A DNA stretch of 46,493 nucleotides from Bacteroidales bacterium (GTDB taxonomy: Bacteria; Bacteroidota; Bacteroidia; Bacteroidales; PXBB01): assembly GCA_028698995.1 (NCBI GenBank), contig JAQVVM010000036.1, positions 1 to 46,493 of the forward strand. The letters run 5' to 3'. Made by a program: the position numbers and the translations under genes. Positions 26,445 to 35,503 of this stretch are shown here, piece by piece; the first letter of the stretch is position 1, and each line of letters opens with the position of its first letter. Below the pieces are notes generated by a model. The model did no database searches. It was not told the origin of the DNA and worked only from the letters and a program-made list of their open reading frames with translations.

Positions 26445-26452
26445 CAAAATTA
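26445..26452 (-). promoter_or_regulatory. Candidate -7 box for the carbamoyltransferase operon
   Basis: TAATTTTG on the minus strand fits TAnnTTTG, 25 bases ahead of the ATG at 26419. A TTTTTTG stretch (TTG at 26471-26469) lies 16 bases further upstream, slightly closer than the usual spacing. Confidence 0.42.
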
Positions 26453-26614
26453 AACATTTTAAACTTATCAAAAAATAAAACCTTTTTTAAATGGTCTTTC
26501 GTCTGCATCATTGTTTTAAATAATAATGAAGTTAAAAAATGATTTTTTAATTATGGAATTTGGGAAAAGAATTATCTAAGAGAAAAATTTTGTTTAATTA
26601 AAAAACTAAAAATC

Positions 26615-28486
26615 ATGAAAACACTTTTTTTAATTTTAATGCTTATGACAGGAGTAAATTTCCTGAACAATACTGATAGGGGAACGGTATCAGGTGTTGT
26701 TAAAGACGAGTTAAGCGGTTTGCCAATAAATAATGTAGCTGTTGGAGCTGTTAAATCGGGAAGGTTAATCGGGGGGGCAATTACAAATGCCCAAGGAACT
26801 TTCTCCTTTGGTATTCCAACCGGAATTTATGAACTGAGGCTCAAAGCAGATGGGTATCAGGACAAAATAATCAGAAACATCAGGGTAGAGAAAGATCGCA
26901 CAAACACTCTTCAGATCACACTTGCTCAGGATGTGCCGGTACCTGTTGAAGTGTCTAAAGATGAAGCTGAAGCTGAAGATGTTGTTACAGCTATGGAAAT
27001 TGGAAGAAACAACAGGGCTGTTTCAAGGACTGACTCCTACATGCCTGCTGGTGGTGGTTATTACGATTATGACGAACCTTATGTCGAGCACAATACCGAG
27101 TCGTATGATGTTATAAATGAAAACATATTCAAAGAAGTTGTGAATAACCCTCTTTCTACTTTTTCTGTGGATGTGGACAGGGCTTCTTATTCAAATGTGC
27201 GTAGGTTTCTGAGCAATAACCAAAAACCCCCTGTTGATGCAGTAAGGATTGAAGAATTTATCAATTATTTTGATTATGATTATCCCCAGCCAAACGATGG
27301 CCATCCTTTCTCTGTTACGATAGAAAGTGATGTGTGCCCTTGGAACGAAACACATGGGTTGGTGCTTATTGGCCTTAAAGGAGAAAATATTAATGAAAAT
27401 GAAATTCCTGCAAATAATCTTGTTTTTCTTATAGATGTTTCCGGATCTATGGGAGAAACTAATAAACTTCCTCTGGTGAAACAATCACTTAAATTTTTAG
27501 TTGAACAATTAAGACCTCAGGATAAGGTGGCCATCGTGGTCTATGCAGGTGCTGCCGGTCTTGTGCTCGAATCTACTCAGGGGAGCAACAAAAACAGAAT
27601 AACTGCTGCTATTGATAACCTTGAATCAGGAGGTTCTACAGCAGGTGGGGCAGGTATAAGACTGGCTTACAAGGTAGCAAAAGAAAATTTTATCCCCAGT
27701 GGAAATAACCGTGTTATTCTGGCCAGTGATGGAGATTTTAATGTAGGTGCCAGCAGCGATGCTGAAATGGTAAGATTGATTGAAGAAAAAAGAGATGATG
27801 GTGTTTTTCTTACGGTTCTGGGTTTTGGCATGGGAAATTATAAAGATTCTAAATTTGAAGTCTTGTCAAATGCAGGGAATGGCAATTACTTTTATATAGA
27901 TAATATACTTGAAGCTAAAAAGGTTTTCGGAGTTGAACTTTGGGGAACTTTATATACAATAGCAAAAGACGTTAAAATTCAAGTGGAATTTAATCCCGCT
28001 AAGGTAAAAGCATACAGACTCTTAGGTTATGAGAACAGAATCCTCAATAATGAAGATTTTAACAACGATAAAAAAGATGCAGGAGATATTGGTTGCGGCC
28101 ATACTGTTACAGCTCTTTATGAAGTTATACTTGCAGGCTCCGATGAAGTTGTTCCATCCGTTGACCCTTTAAGGTTTCAGAATGTAACACAAAGAGCAAG
28201 CAATGATTATATGAATGTGAAAATCCGCTACAAAAAACCAAATGAAGATATCAGTAATCTGATTGAAAAAAGTGTTAGAGAAGGACAAATCAGAGGTTCT
28301 AACAACCTGCTTTTTGCTTCTTCAATTGCCGAATTGGGAATGCTGATGAGAGATTCAGAATTCAAAGCCAATGCTTCATTCAACAGTCTTATTGAAAGAG
28401 CTAAAAGAAGCAAAGGAACTGATGAATACGGGTTCAGAAGCGATTTTATTAAAATGGCCGAAATTGCTGAACTTCTGTATAAATAG
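26615..28486 (+). CDS. YfbK-type von Willebrand factor A protein with N-terminal carboxypeptidase-regulatory domain
   Basis: This 623-residue exported protein has a signal-like N-terminus (1-18). A carboxypeptidase-regulatory-like beta-sandwich (about 24-104, GTVSGVVKDELSGLPINN) follows. The YfbK N-terminal box is STFSVDVDRASYSNVRRFL (181-199). The von Willebrand A domain (about 265-445) has an intact metal-ion-dependent adhesion site, D274-V-S276-G-S278. The final 160 residues are the DUF3520 tail (YMNVKIRYKKP, ending DEYGFRSDFIKMAEIAELLYK). Proteins of this build occur throughout Bacteroidota; a metal-dependent binding role at the envelope is expected but unproven. It stands alone and is followed by a strong terminator. 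Confidence 0.92.
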   Translation: MKTLFLILMLMTGVNFLNNTDRGTVSGVVKDELSGLPINNVAVGAVKSGRLIGGAITNAQGTFSFGIPTGIYELRLKADGYQDKIIRNIRVEKDRTNTLQITLAQDVPVPVEVSKDEAEAEDVVTAMEIGRNNRAVSRTDSYMPAGGGYYDYDEPYVEHNTESYDVINENIFKEVVNNPLSTFSVDVDRASYSNVRRFLSNNQKPPVDAVRIEEFINYFDYDYPQPNDGHPFSVTIESDVCPWNETHGLVLIGLKGENINENEIPANNLVFLIDVSGSMGETNKLPLVKQSLKFLVEQLRPQDKVAIVVYAGAAGLVLESTQGSNKNRITAAIDNLESGGSTAGGAGIRLAYKVAKENFIPSGNNRVILASDGDFNVGASSDAEMVRLIEEKRDDGVFLTVLGFGMGNYKDSKFEVLSNAGNGNYFYIDNILEAKKVFGVELWGTLYTIAKDVKIQVEFNPAKVKAYRLLGYENRILNNEDFNNDKKDAGDIGCGHTVTALYEVILAGSDEVVPSVDPLRFQNVTQRASNDYMNVKIRYKKPNEDISNLIEKSVREGQIRGSNNLLFASSIAELGMLMRDSEFKANASFNSLIERAKRSKGTDEYGFRSDFIKMAEIAELLYK

Positions 28487-28529
28487 GTATTGCAGGGAAA
28501 CGAAATCACTGTTTCTCGGTAAAAATTTT

Positions 28530-28571
28530 AAGAGAAAGGAAATCTGAAAACTTCCTTTCTCTTTTTTTTTA
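28530..28571 (+). terminator. Rho-independent terminator after the von Willebrand A gene
   Basis: AGAGAAAGGAA (28531-28541) pairs perfectly with TTCCTTTCTCT (28552-28562) around a 10-base loop and is followed by a run of T. The A-run on its left side means it can also serve the convergent gene that ends at 28596. Confidence 0.85.
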
Positions 28572-28595
28572 AAATAATGTGAGTTTCTTATACAT

Positions 28596-29852
28596 TTATT
28601 CCACCAACAGTTTTGTAGTTTTCATGCCATCATTAGTGCTCACTTTTACAATATACAATCCTTTTGCCCACAACGAAACATCTATGGCATGGCTAAGTTC
28701 TGTTTCTGTATTTTGCAAAATGCCTGTGTAAACCTCGCTGCCATAAATATTATAGACCCTTATATTTATCTTACCCATGGCCTGTTTAACACTTATATTA
28801 ACCTGAGTTTGTGCAGGGTTGGGATAAATGTTCATCTCAAAATTATGAGGTGTATTACTTATGTTGGTAAGTGGTGTTAGTTCGAGCCTGTAAAGCCCAT
28901 CATGAGCCTTAGCAAACAAGTAGTTTTTATATAAAAAAAGGTTTAGATCTCCTGTAGGTGACGTCGGTAGGCCTATACTGATATTTGTCCAATTTAAATA
29001 ATTATTCTTGTGTGTTTTATAAACCTCACTGCCTGTTGAAATATACAAAGTATCGTTATAAGTAACTATTGACACAATGCCACCACTTGTTAATGTAGAA
29101 CAAGATTCAATATATCCATTGCTGTGCAATACTTTTAACGGGTGTCCTGCTATAAAATAAAGGCTATCTACAAATAATGCACTATAAAAATTATTAAAAG
29201 CCGGATAAGAAGATTGAGGAGAACAATACAAATTCTGCCAGACACCTTGATTAATTTGATAACTTATACATCCGTTGAAATAGTGAATTTCATCATTTCT
29301 TAAGTAAAAAATAGATGTGTCGTTTACAAAGACTTTACTTCTTCCTGTATTAAAATATGAAGGATATATAAACCGCTGCCATGTAAAACCCAAATCATAC
29401 GATTTGTAATATTTCCCAACCGATGCAATGACCAAAGTATCATGAAAAAACACGATGTTCCCGGATGCAAAATAGTTTTGGGTTTTTACATCTTTACTTT
29501 TATTTATTTCAGCTTTGGAATAAATCATATTTGTGGGGGTAAAGGTTAGCCCTGAATCTAAAGACATCAGAATACTATCGTTTCTTATTATAAATAATTT
29601 ATTCTGAAATGCTATATTTGATGATAAAGCACCACGATACAACCAATTATCACCATTATCAAACGACCAGTACAAACTATGATAAGTACCGGTATTGCCA
29701 AATAATATATTATCGAAACTTGAAATATCTATTATATATTGGTTTGGAGACAAACCATTTTGAACTTTTTGCCACTGGGCCGAACAGCATAACGATATAA
29801 GTTGAAAATACAAGGTAAACACAACAATGTGAATTAAACGAAAGTTTTTCAT
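28596..29852 (-). CDS. T9SS type A sorting-domain protein with BNR/propeller-like repeats
   Basis: I choose the ATG at 29852, giving about 418 residues, because MKNFRLIHIVVFTLYFQLIS is a clean signal peptide ending at CSAQ; the frame is open upstream to 29951, but that part is not secretory and would overlap the GH16 gene. The mature region contains repeated aspartate-rich turns followed by W (SLYWSFDNGDNWLYR, KSYDLGFTWQRF), which resemble BNR/sialidase-type propeller blades. Such repeats are usually photosystem-assembly-like or Vps10-like. The C-terminus is a T9SS type A domain (NIYPNPAQTQVNISVKQ, VYNIYGSEVYTG, LWAKGLYIVKV, KLLVE). No catalytic residues are recognisable. Confidence 0.87.
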   Translation of the reverse strand: MKNFRLIHIVVFTLYFQLISLCCSAQWQKVQNGLSPNQYIIDISSFDNILFGNTGTYHSLYWSFDNGDNWLYRGALSSNIAFQNKLFIIRNDSILMSLDSGLTFTPTNMIYSKAEINKSKDVKTQNYFASGNIVFFHDTLVIASVGKYYKSYDLGFTWQRFIYPSYFNTGRSKVFVNDTSIFYLRNDEIHYFNGCISYQINQGVWQNLYCSPQSSYPAFNNFYSALFVDSLYFIAGHPLKVLHSNGYIESCSTLTSGGIVSIVTYNDTLYISTGSEVYKTHKNNYLNWTNISIGLPTSPTGDLNLFLYKNYLFAKAHDGLYRLELTPLTNISNTPHNFEMNIYPNPAQTQVNISVKQAMGKINIRVYNIYGSEVYTGILQNTETELSHAIDVSLWAKGLYIVKVSTNDGMKTTKLLVE

Positions 29853-29862
29853 TTTGTAAGAA

Positions 29863-31047
29863 TTAATGGTTTTTATAATAATCAGATTTTTGCATAACGG
29901 GTAATGAATTGTCATCTGATCTGTTTTCATCGTTTGGCTGACAAAGGTCAATACCCAATGTAAATTCTGTCCCTGCCGTTACTTCTACGAGAGGATTTAG
30001 TGTAAAACCATCCGTTGAAATGAAATTAAGAGGTTCATCTGAATCTATGGTTAGTGAACAACTGCCATCACCAAATGTAATGGTTTTGTAAAGGGCAAAA
30101 TTAAAGGTTGAAGGATTAAAGCTGCAAAACGACGTATCGGTAGTGCAACTTTGTTTCATTTGGTAAATCCTTACATAGTCAACATCGTAATTGAAAGGGA
30201 ATAATGTAGAGTCATTAGGCCAATTATTTGGATTATAAAAAATATTCATATCAATTATAATTGCCTGTGGATCGAGTTCGGAAGGGTGATTATATGAAGT
30301 CTCTTTTAGTTGGTTATCGAAATAAAATTCTATTTTTTCGGGGTCCCATTTTATGGCGTAATTATGATAGGTGCCAGTATTATTTGAAAATAAATTATCA
30401 GGAGAATCTCCATAGTATAACGTATCACAAGTGCCGTTTCCGGGAGGTGGGCATTCCTGATAATGGACTGCTGAACCCCATAGAGGTGTAGGATGAACGA
30501 GGCTAAAATACTCAAACCCATCAATTTCGCTCCAAGTAGGGTAGCTGCTATAGAGCCAGAAATTAGGCCCAATACCTTTAATTGACTGAATTGCGGTGTC
30601 AATTTGTGGAATGCGACAACGTATCTCGTAATACCCGTATTTGTATTTTTCTTTAGACTCAAACCATGCAGGAGAAGAATAATGGAAATCATGCCATATT
30701 GAAACATTGTTGCACCCATCATAAACATACGCATTAATGGGCGGGTTTTCTCTTCGAGCCTGTAAAGTTACTTTTCCGGAACCGGTAGTATCAAAAAGCA
30801 AATTATCGGATGATGGGGCTCGTTTATCAATAAATTGTTGACATCCATTGAAAAAATAACTTAAATAGTACATATGCCAATCGTCTCTTTTCCAATTATC
30901 CACAGTATCAACACCCAAACTATCAAATTCATCTTCGAATACTAATTGGTAATTATTGTTGTCAGGCGGAAACTGAGCATATATATTAAATGATACATTT
31001 GCAAAAATAAAGATACTAAAAAGCAGTTTTAAAATTATTTTTTTCAT
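29863..31047 (-). CDS. Secreted glycoside hydrolase family 16 glucanase/laminarinase-like
   Basis: This 394-residue secreted enzyme has a signal peptide (1-24) and a GH16 jelly-roll domain (about 32-290). The family signature is complete: YQLVFEDEFDS near the start, GKVTLQARRE, and the catalytic ExDxxE site at E174-I-D176-G-F-E179. GH16 enzymes cleave beta-1,3 or beta-1,4 glucans or galactans such as laminarin. The C-terminal part (about 315-375, ISTDGFTLNPLVEVTAGTEF) resembles the '3-coathanger stack' module. Unlike its neighbours it has no recognisable T9SS sorting tail and ends in a polar YYKNH. It is 10 bases upstream of the BNR-like gene, so they are likely co-transcribed. Confidence 0.9.
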   Translation of the reverse strand: MKKIILKLLFSIFIFANVSFNIYAQFPPDNNNYQLVFEDEFDSLGVDTVDNWKRDDWHMYYLSYFFNGCQQFIDKRAPSSDNLLFDTTGSGKVTLQARRENPPINAYVYDGCNNVSIWHDFHYSSPAWFESKEKYKYGYYEIRCRIPQIDTAIQSIKGIGPNFWLYSSYPTWSEIDGFEYFSLVHPTPLWGSAVHYQECPPPGNGTCDTLYYGDSPDNLFSNNTGTYHNYAIKWDPEKIEFYFDNQLKETSYNHPSELDPQAIIIDMNIFYNPNNWPNDSTLFPFNYDVDYVRIYQMKQSCTTDTSFCSFNPSTFNFALYKTITFGDGSCSLTIDSDEPLNFISTDGFTLNPLVEVTAGTEFTLGIDLCQPNDENRSDDNSLPVMQKSDYYKNH

Positions 31048-31073
31048 CTGATTTGATTTAAAGTTAATGTGTA

Positions 31074-31109
31074 AAAAAACATTATCTTAATAAAAAACAT
31101 TATCTTAAT
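31074..31109. repeat. Perfect tandem duplication of an 18-bp unit
   Basis: AAAAAACATTATCTTAAT occurs twice head to tail (31074-31091 and 31092-31109) in the gap between the papain-like protease gene and the GH16 start. It lies 27-62 bases upstream of the GH16 ATG, so the copy number could affect that gene's expression. Confidence 0.85.
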
Positions 31110-31132
31110 CGGTCAATATCATTTTCTTTGTA

Positions 31133-33061
31133 TTAATTGTTTATTATTATTTCTGATTCATTTTCAATTTTTAATTCACCCCCTAATTCAACCGATAAAT
31201 CGCCTTCCCATTGTGAATTTCCACAAACTTTAATATTTGCATTATCTAAAAACAATGTAGCTCCATTTTCAACAATAATTTGAGTTGATGGATGAATATA
31301 TAAAGTAGAACCACTCATAATTTTTAAAGTATATCCGTTCTTCACCTTTATATTAGTAGTTAAATATTGATTATATTCAATAGTAGTATTGCTTGTAATT
31401 TCTGTCCAACTATTATCAAATTCACATATTGGGGTACAGTTATAATCACTATCATAAGGACCTACTAGGGGATCTGAATCATCACAATCAGGTTCAATTG
31501 ATGAATATATTGGACATGTATTTGGTTTATCTCCTATACCCCACCAAAAGTAACCATCGTCATCCAAATCTTGACATAAGACTTCCAAAGAATTATCATA
31601 AAGATTCTCAATAGGTAAGTTGATTTTTTCAATAGATAAAAATTCTGACTCACTAGGATCTGCTTCTTTAGTTATCATATAGATATATCCGTTAATTCCA
31701 AAAGTTGTGTGAAAGCTTTGCTTAAAAATCCAAAAAGTTTCACCTATTAATGGACTATTTGCTGGTACAATACTGTACCCATTCCAACCCATGTTTGCAT
31801 ACAAAGTGTCTCCTTCTTCAACTTTTCCATAACCAACTAAAGTCATTGCATGCCCACCAGGTTTATATAATGAAGCAGATAAAGGTCCACCCGTTATTAA
31901 TGTCTCTTTTATTTCATCATAATCGGTTAAGTCAGAAATATAACTATATGAGGGAATTTGAATTTTACTGTCAGGTGTAACACATAAACTACATGGCGGT
32001 GTGCCTGGTCCTCCATTAGGTACTGAAATTTGAGGGTTCCAAGGGAAACAAGTTTCATTAACTACACCTTCATCTTTAACATATTCTAAAGTTTCAAATG
32101 CCCATCCTCCACTATAACAGGTATGATAAGAGGAAAAACATGATAAAACATCTTGTTCTGATAAATCATAATCCAAATGCTGATTAAAATACAAATTAGT
32201 TACAGACTCAATAGCACCTAATGGCCCAAAAACAAAACATCCCTTGGCACAAGGACACCATGCTTGTTGATCCTTAATTGAGGTTATCCAACCATTACAT
32301 GTTTCATAATAGGCAGGTTGTGGCCAGTAATGGTAATCTGGGTCGCCATCCCAATAGGGTGAAGCTGAACTGTTAGCTCCATGTCTGTTTCTCCAGTCAA
32401 AGGTTTCTGTCAAACTACCACTTCTTAATTTTGCTTGTGTACCCTCATGTGAATAAAAAGAAAAAATTCCACCGTAATAATATTCAAATCCTTCAATATT
32501 GTATTTTTCTCCAAATAATTCCTTTTTTTGATTATAATCCATTTGGGCAATTGGATTATTTGCTGCAATCCATAAAAGATTATTTTCTTGTAAATTACTA
32601 TTTATTGAATCAATCTTATTTTGACGAAAACCATTAATATATTGAGTTCGTAATGTAGGAATATTAATGTTGTAAACTGTGTCAATTAGCAATGTAGAAA
32701 TATTTATACTGGCGTTAATAAGTTCAACTTTTATGTATTTTGCATTAACAGCTTCTAAGTAAAAAGTTTCTTCACCTACATTAGTAAAATTAATTGTATC
32801 ATCACTATATATCAATGGATAGGCTTCAAATATGAGATACTCAGTTGAGTCGTTATCTACTAAAATGATTCTCACCAAACTTCCATTTTCATTATTAAAT
32901 ACAGTCCCATTAAGCCTTAGTCCGTAAATATTTCTAACTGGGTTAAAAGTATAGATAGTTTGGCTTGTATTAAAAGTATTGTTAATAGCAATTGTATCAG
33001 TTTGTGATTTAGCATTATTAAATATGAGTAAAGTAATTGTTAAAAATAAAATATTTTTCAT
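31133..33061 (-). CDS. Secreted papain-like (C1) cysteine protease with MopE-like and C-terminal repeat module
   Basis: This 642-residue protein has a signal peptide (1-19), an N-terminal beta domain (25-130), and a papain-family domain (about 218-480). FDWRN (221-225) marks the start expected for the mature protease. The oxyanion glutamine is Q265 in SIKDQQAWC, the nucleophile is probably C275 in AKGCFVFGPLGA, the histidine is H404 in GGHAMTLVGYG and the asparagine N423 in YANMGWN. The cysteine region is longer than the usual DQGxCGSCWAF by about two residues. A DLDDDGYFWWG/DCDD calcium-type (MopE-like) segment follows (about 495-540). The last 90 residues form a strand-repeat module (TQIIVENGATLFL, WEGDLSVELGGELKIE) and there is no T9SS tail. 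Confidence 0.87.
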   Translation of the reverse strand: MKNILFLTITLLIFNNAKSQTDTIAINNTFNTSQTIYTFNPVRNIYGLRLNGTVFNNENGSLVRIILVDNDSTEYLIFEAYPLIYSDDTINFTNVGEETFYLEAVNAKYIKVELINASINISTLLIDTVYNINIPTLRTQYINGFRQNKIDSINSNLQENNLLWIAANNPIAQMDYNQKKELFGEKYNIEGFEYYYGGIFSFYSHEGTQAKLRSGSLTETFDWRNRHGANSSASPYWDGDPDYHYWPQPAYYETCNGWITSIKDQQAWCPCAKGCFVFGPLGAIESVTNLYFNQHLDYDLSEQDVLSCFSSYHTCYSGGWAFETLEYVKDEGVVNETCFPWNPQISVPNGGPGTPPCSLCVTPDSKIQIPSYSYISDLTDYDEIKETLITGGPLSASLYKPGGHAMTLVGYGKVEEGDTLYANMGWNGYSIVPANSPLIGETFWIFKQSFHTTFGINGYIYMITKEADPSESEFLSIEKINLPIENLYDNSLEVLCQDLDDDGYFWWGIGDKPNTCPIYSSIEPDCDDSDPLVGPYDSDYNCTPICEFDNSWTEITSNTTIEYNQYLTTNIKVKNGYTLKIMSGSTLYIHPSTQIIVENGATLFLDNANIKVCGNSQWEGDLSVELGGELKIENESEIIINN

Positions 33062-33083
33062 ATTCTTAATTTTTTAATTATAA

Positions 33084-33977
33084 CTAAAGTTTAATTATTT
33101 TTTTATATCTTCCCTTATTATTTACTGTCAATATTTTTATAAAATATATACCTTTTGGATAAATAGATAAATTAAATTCAGCCTCATCTTTATTAAAACT
33201 TATATTAACACTTTTTTGTCCTGTTATATTAAAAATTGAAATTTCTTTTAATTCTTCATTTGCTTTAACTAAAAATGCATTATTTCCTCGACTTTCAATC
33301 GTAATAAGTTGTTGTTCAGCATAATCTTCAATACCAATAATTGTCGTAATACAAGACCCATAATATGGATTGACATACATTACGGAGGCATTTTCGTGAT
33401 AACATACCAACCGTGGTAAAAAACCGCCAACAAGCCCCCCTCCTATATCATATACACCATATTCATAACCAATACCTTCAATGAAAAAATTTGATAATTG
33501 AAAGCAATGCGGACTTGGTAAAATATCAAATATGAATTTTTTGCGATATTGATTGCCAACCAAAACAGAATCTATATCTGTAATAATAATTCTACATGTA
33601 TCACCACACATAACAGGATTAAACAAAGCCACTGTGTCATCAATACTGACACTAAAGTCATATATCAAGCCTTCTCCACCAGTGAAAACACCATTAGAAT
33701 ATCCATATAAAAATACCTTTCTCGAAATTGTATCTTCTCTTATTAAAGCACTTTTTATCCAGTTTACTGAGTCTGTTGATTCTTTGAGCCAATGATAAGT
33801 AATACCATTAAGAACAGTATCGTTAGAAAACTTATAATACTTTGTATATAACCATGGAGGATTTGTACCTATATTGTTCCAAACTTTATTGGTATCAATC
33901 ATTTTAAAATAATTATTTTGGGCTTTTATTGCATGGTATGAAAACAATATAGTTATTATAAAGATTATTTTTTTCAT
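33084..33977 (-). CDS. T9SS type A sorting-domain protein of unknown function
   Basis: This 297-residue protein has a signal peptide (1-19, ending IKAQ) and a C-terminal sorting domain (about 225-297: ITIESRGNNAFLVKA, ISIFNITGQKSVNI, YPKGIYFIKILT, KKIIKL). The middle region (25-215) has a KYYKFSNDTVLNGITYHWLK pattern and a GEGLIYDFSVSIDDTV stretch, which recur in a common Bacteroidota family of small secreted proteins with no known activity. Four cysteines (GDTC and others) suggest disulfides. It lies 22 bases upstream of the papain-like protease on the same strand, so the two may form a unit. Confidence 0.85.
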   Translation of the reverse strand: MKKIIFIITILFSYHAIKAQNNYFKMIDTNKVWNNIGTNPPWLYTKYYKFSNDTVLNGITYHWLKESTDSVNWIKSALIREDTISRKVFLYGYSNGVFTGGEGLIYDFSVSIDDTVALFNPVMCGDTCRIIITDIDSVLVGNQYRKKFIFDILPSPHCFQLSNFFIEGIGYEYGVYDIGGGLVGGFLPRLVCYHENASVMYVNPYYGSCITTIIGIEDYAEQQLITIESRGNNAFLVKANEELKEISIFNITGQKSVNISFNKDEAEFNLSIYPKGIYFIKILTVNNKGRYKKIIKL

Positions 33978-34078
33978 AATAAACAGTATTTAATGTTTAA
34001 TAATAAAAGAACCTTTTAGAATTGCAAAACAAAATTATTATAGTTGTGAGCAAATATTTTTTTTTATAATAGCCTTTA

Positions 34079-35257
34079 TTAATCAGTAATAACCATTCTT
34101 TTCACATCTATTTCAATTCCATCCACAATAAGCGCATAAAGATACATACCTGCTGTAAGTTCGTATCCGTTTATTTTTACAATTATTTCTCCTGTTCCAT
34201 TTAAAGCATATTTCTTTAATTGGGCACCCTGCATATTATAAATATATATGTTGGCATTTCTTGTATCAACTGGAATATAACACTTTATTTGTGTCTCCGT
34301 TGTAAAAGGATTTGGTGTGTTTTGGAACAAGCGGGCAGCTTGTCCTGATATTTCAGAATTTTCTGAAGTGTTAGTACTTTCATTTGTCCCCAATCTCAAT
34401 TGTTGTTCGTTTAATGATGTTTTGCAACAGTTGTTGAGTTGTGTTTCCAAATCATCAATTTTAGCGTTTTGCTGTTTTATTGTCTCTATAATTAAAGGGA
34501 TGAAACCAATATAATCTATACCAAGAATACCATCTTCACCTTCATAAACTAATTCTGGTAATATTTGCTGGACATCTTGGGCAATAAATCCGAAATGTTG
34601 CTTATTTATGTGAATATTTTCTGTTTCAACAGTAGTGGATGTGTCTATGGGAATAATGCCATCTGCCGTTAGTTCCAACCTTGTTTTATACAAATATGAA
34701 ACGGCATTAAGTTGCGAAATCTTTTCAAATGTATTATATGTTAATCCAGTAATATTCTTTTTTAATCTTTGATCAGAATTATAAACAGTTGTATTAACTG
34801 TTAGTTGATCCGTAATTTTCACATCCCCATTAAAATAACCTGCCCAATTACCTTCTGTATCCCTGTCATATCTGCCACTCATTGCACCAAAAACGCCTGC
34901 ACCATTATTACTGCCAATTAAAGCCCCATAAACACCATAATTATAGCCATTAGAAGCATTACCTGCCCTTCCAATAAGACCATAATTTCTAGAATTACTT
35001 TGTGCAGATGAAAAATAAGTATAAGCATGTAATCCTTGATTATACCTGTTATTAGTTGGCTCATTTACAACAACAACAGCAAAATTAGTCCAACTTGTGT
35101 GATTTGTAGTTGATTGAAGTATATGTAACTTCGTATAATTATTAGGTGTTGGAGTAGCTGCTATGGCAATATTGCCACCAGAATCCATTTTTAATTGTGC
35201 ATTTATACTATGATTTAATGCCGTTAAAATAACTAATAATACATAAAATTTTCTCAT
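34079..35257 (-). CDS. Tail-fiber-type S74 chaperone-domain protein with T9SS sorting tail
   Basis: This 392-residue protein has a signal peptide (1-20, ending SINAQ) and a region of short glycine/asparagine-rich turns (60-150, YGLIGRAGNASNGYNYGVYG). The intramolecular chaperone domain of the Peptidase S74 family (about 160-280) follows. Its hallmarks are SDQRLKKNITGL and HFGFIAQDVQQILPELV, then an amphipathic coiled-coil helix (IIETIKQQNAKIDDLETQLN). The last 80 residues are a T9SS type A sorting domain (NTPNPFTTETQIKCYIP, ELTAGMYLYALIV). In phage fibers S74 helps trimerise and then cuts itself off; here a sorting tail follows it. It is transcribed alone. Confidence 0.9.
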   Translation of the reverse strand: MRKFYVLLVILTALNHSINAQLKMDSGGNIAIAATPTPNNYTKLHILQSTTNHTSWTNFAVVVVNEPTNNRYNQGLHAYTYFSSAQSNSRNYGLIGRAGNASNGYNYGVYGALIGSNNGAGVFGAMSGRYDRDTEGNWAGYFNGDVKITDQLTVNTTVYNSDQRLKKNITGLTYNTFEKISQLNAVSYLYKTRLELTADGIIPIDTSTTVETENIHINKQHFGFIAQDVQQILPELVYEGEDGILGIDYIGFIPLIIETIKQQNAKIDDLETQLNNCCKTSLNEQQLRLGTNESTNTSENSEISGQAARLFQNTPNPFTTETQIKCYIPVDTRNANIYIYNMQGAQLKKYALNGTGEIIVKINGYELTAGMYLYALIVDGIEIDVKRMVITD

Positions 35258-35352
35258 TGTAATGAGTTTTAATATTATAAATAATGTGATTTAATAATTC
35301 AAGCAAATATAATAACTAAATTTCAGAAATACAAATTAAATATATATTTATC

Positions 35353-35376
35353 AACAGATGGGTTAACCCATCTGTT
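35353..35376. repeat. 24-bp perfect palindrome
   Basis: AACAGATGGGTT is followed directly by its exact reverse complement AACCCATCTGTT with no spacer. It lies 96 bases upstream of the S74 protein start and 127 bases after the EamA stop, both on the minus strand. It could be a dyad operator or a terminator-like hairpin, but no T-run follows. The rest of 35258-35503 holds no gene I can support. Confidence 0.85.
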
Positions 35377-35503
35377 AATTATAATTCTCCACCCTCTGGG
35401 TCGGTATAATGAATTCATCTGATACCTTAAGAATCTGCTTCGGGGTAATTCATTGGTGCTTGATATTACTTTTTAGTTCTGCTGTGGTTAAAAAAAATAT
35501 TGA

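Noticed and set aside
29853..29951. Upstream ATG for the BNR-like T9SS gene
   Set aside because: It would place 33 non-secretory residues before a good signal peptide and overlap the GH16 coding region.
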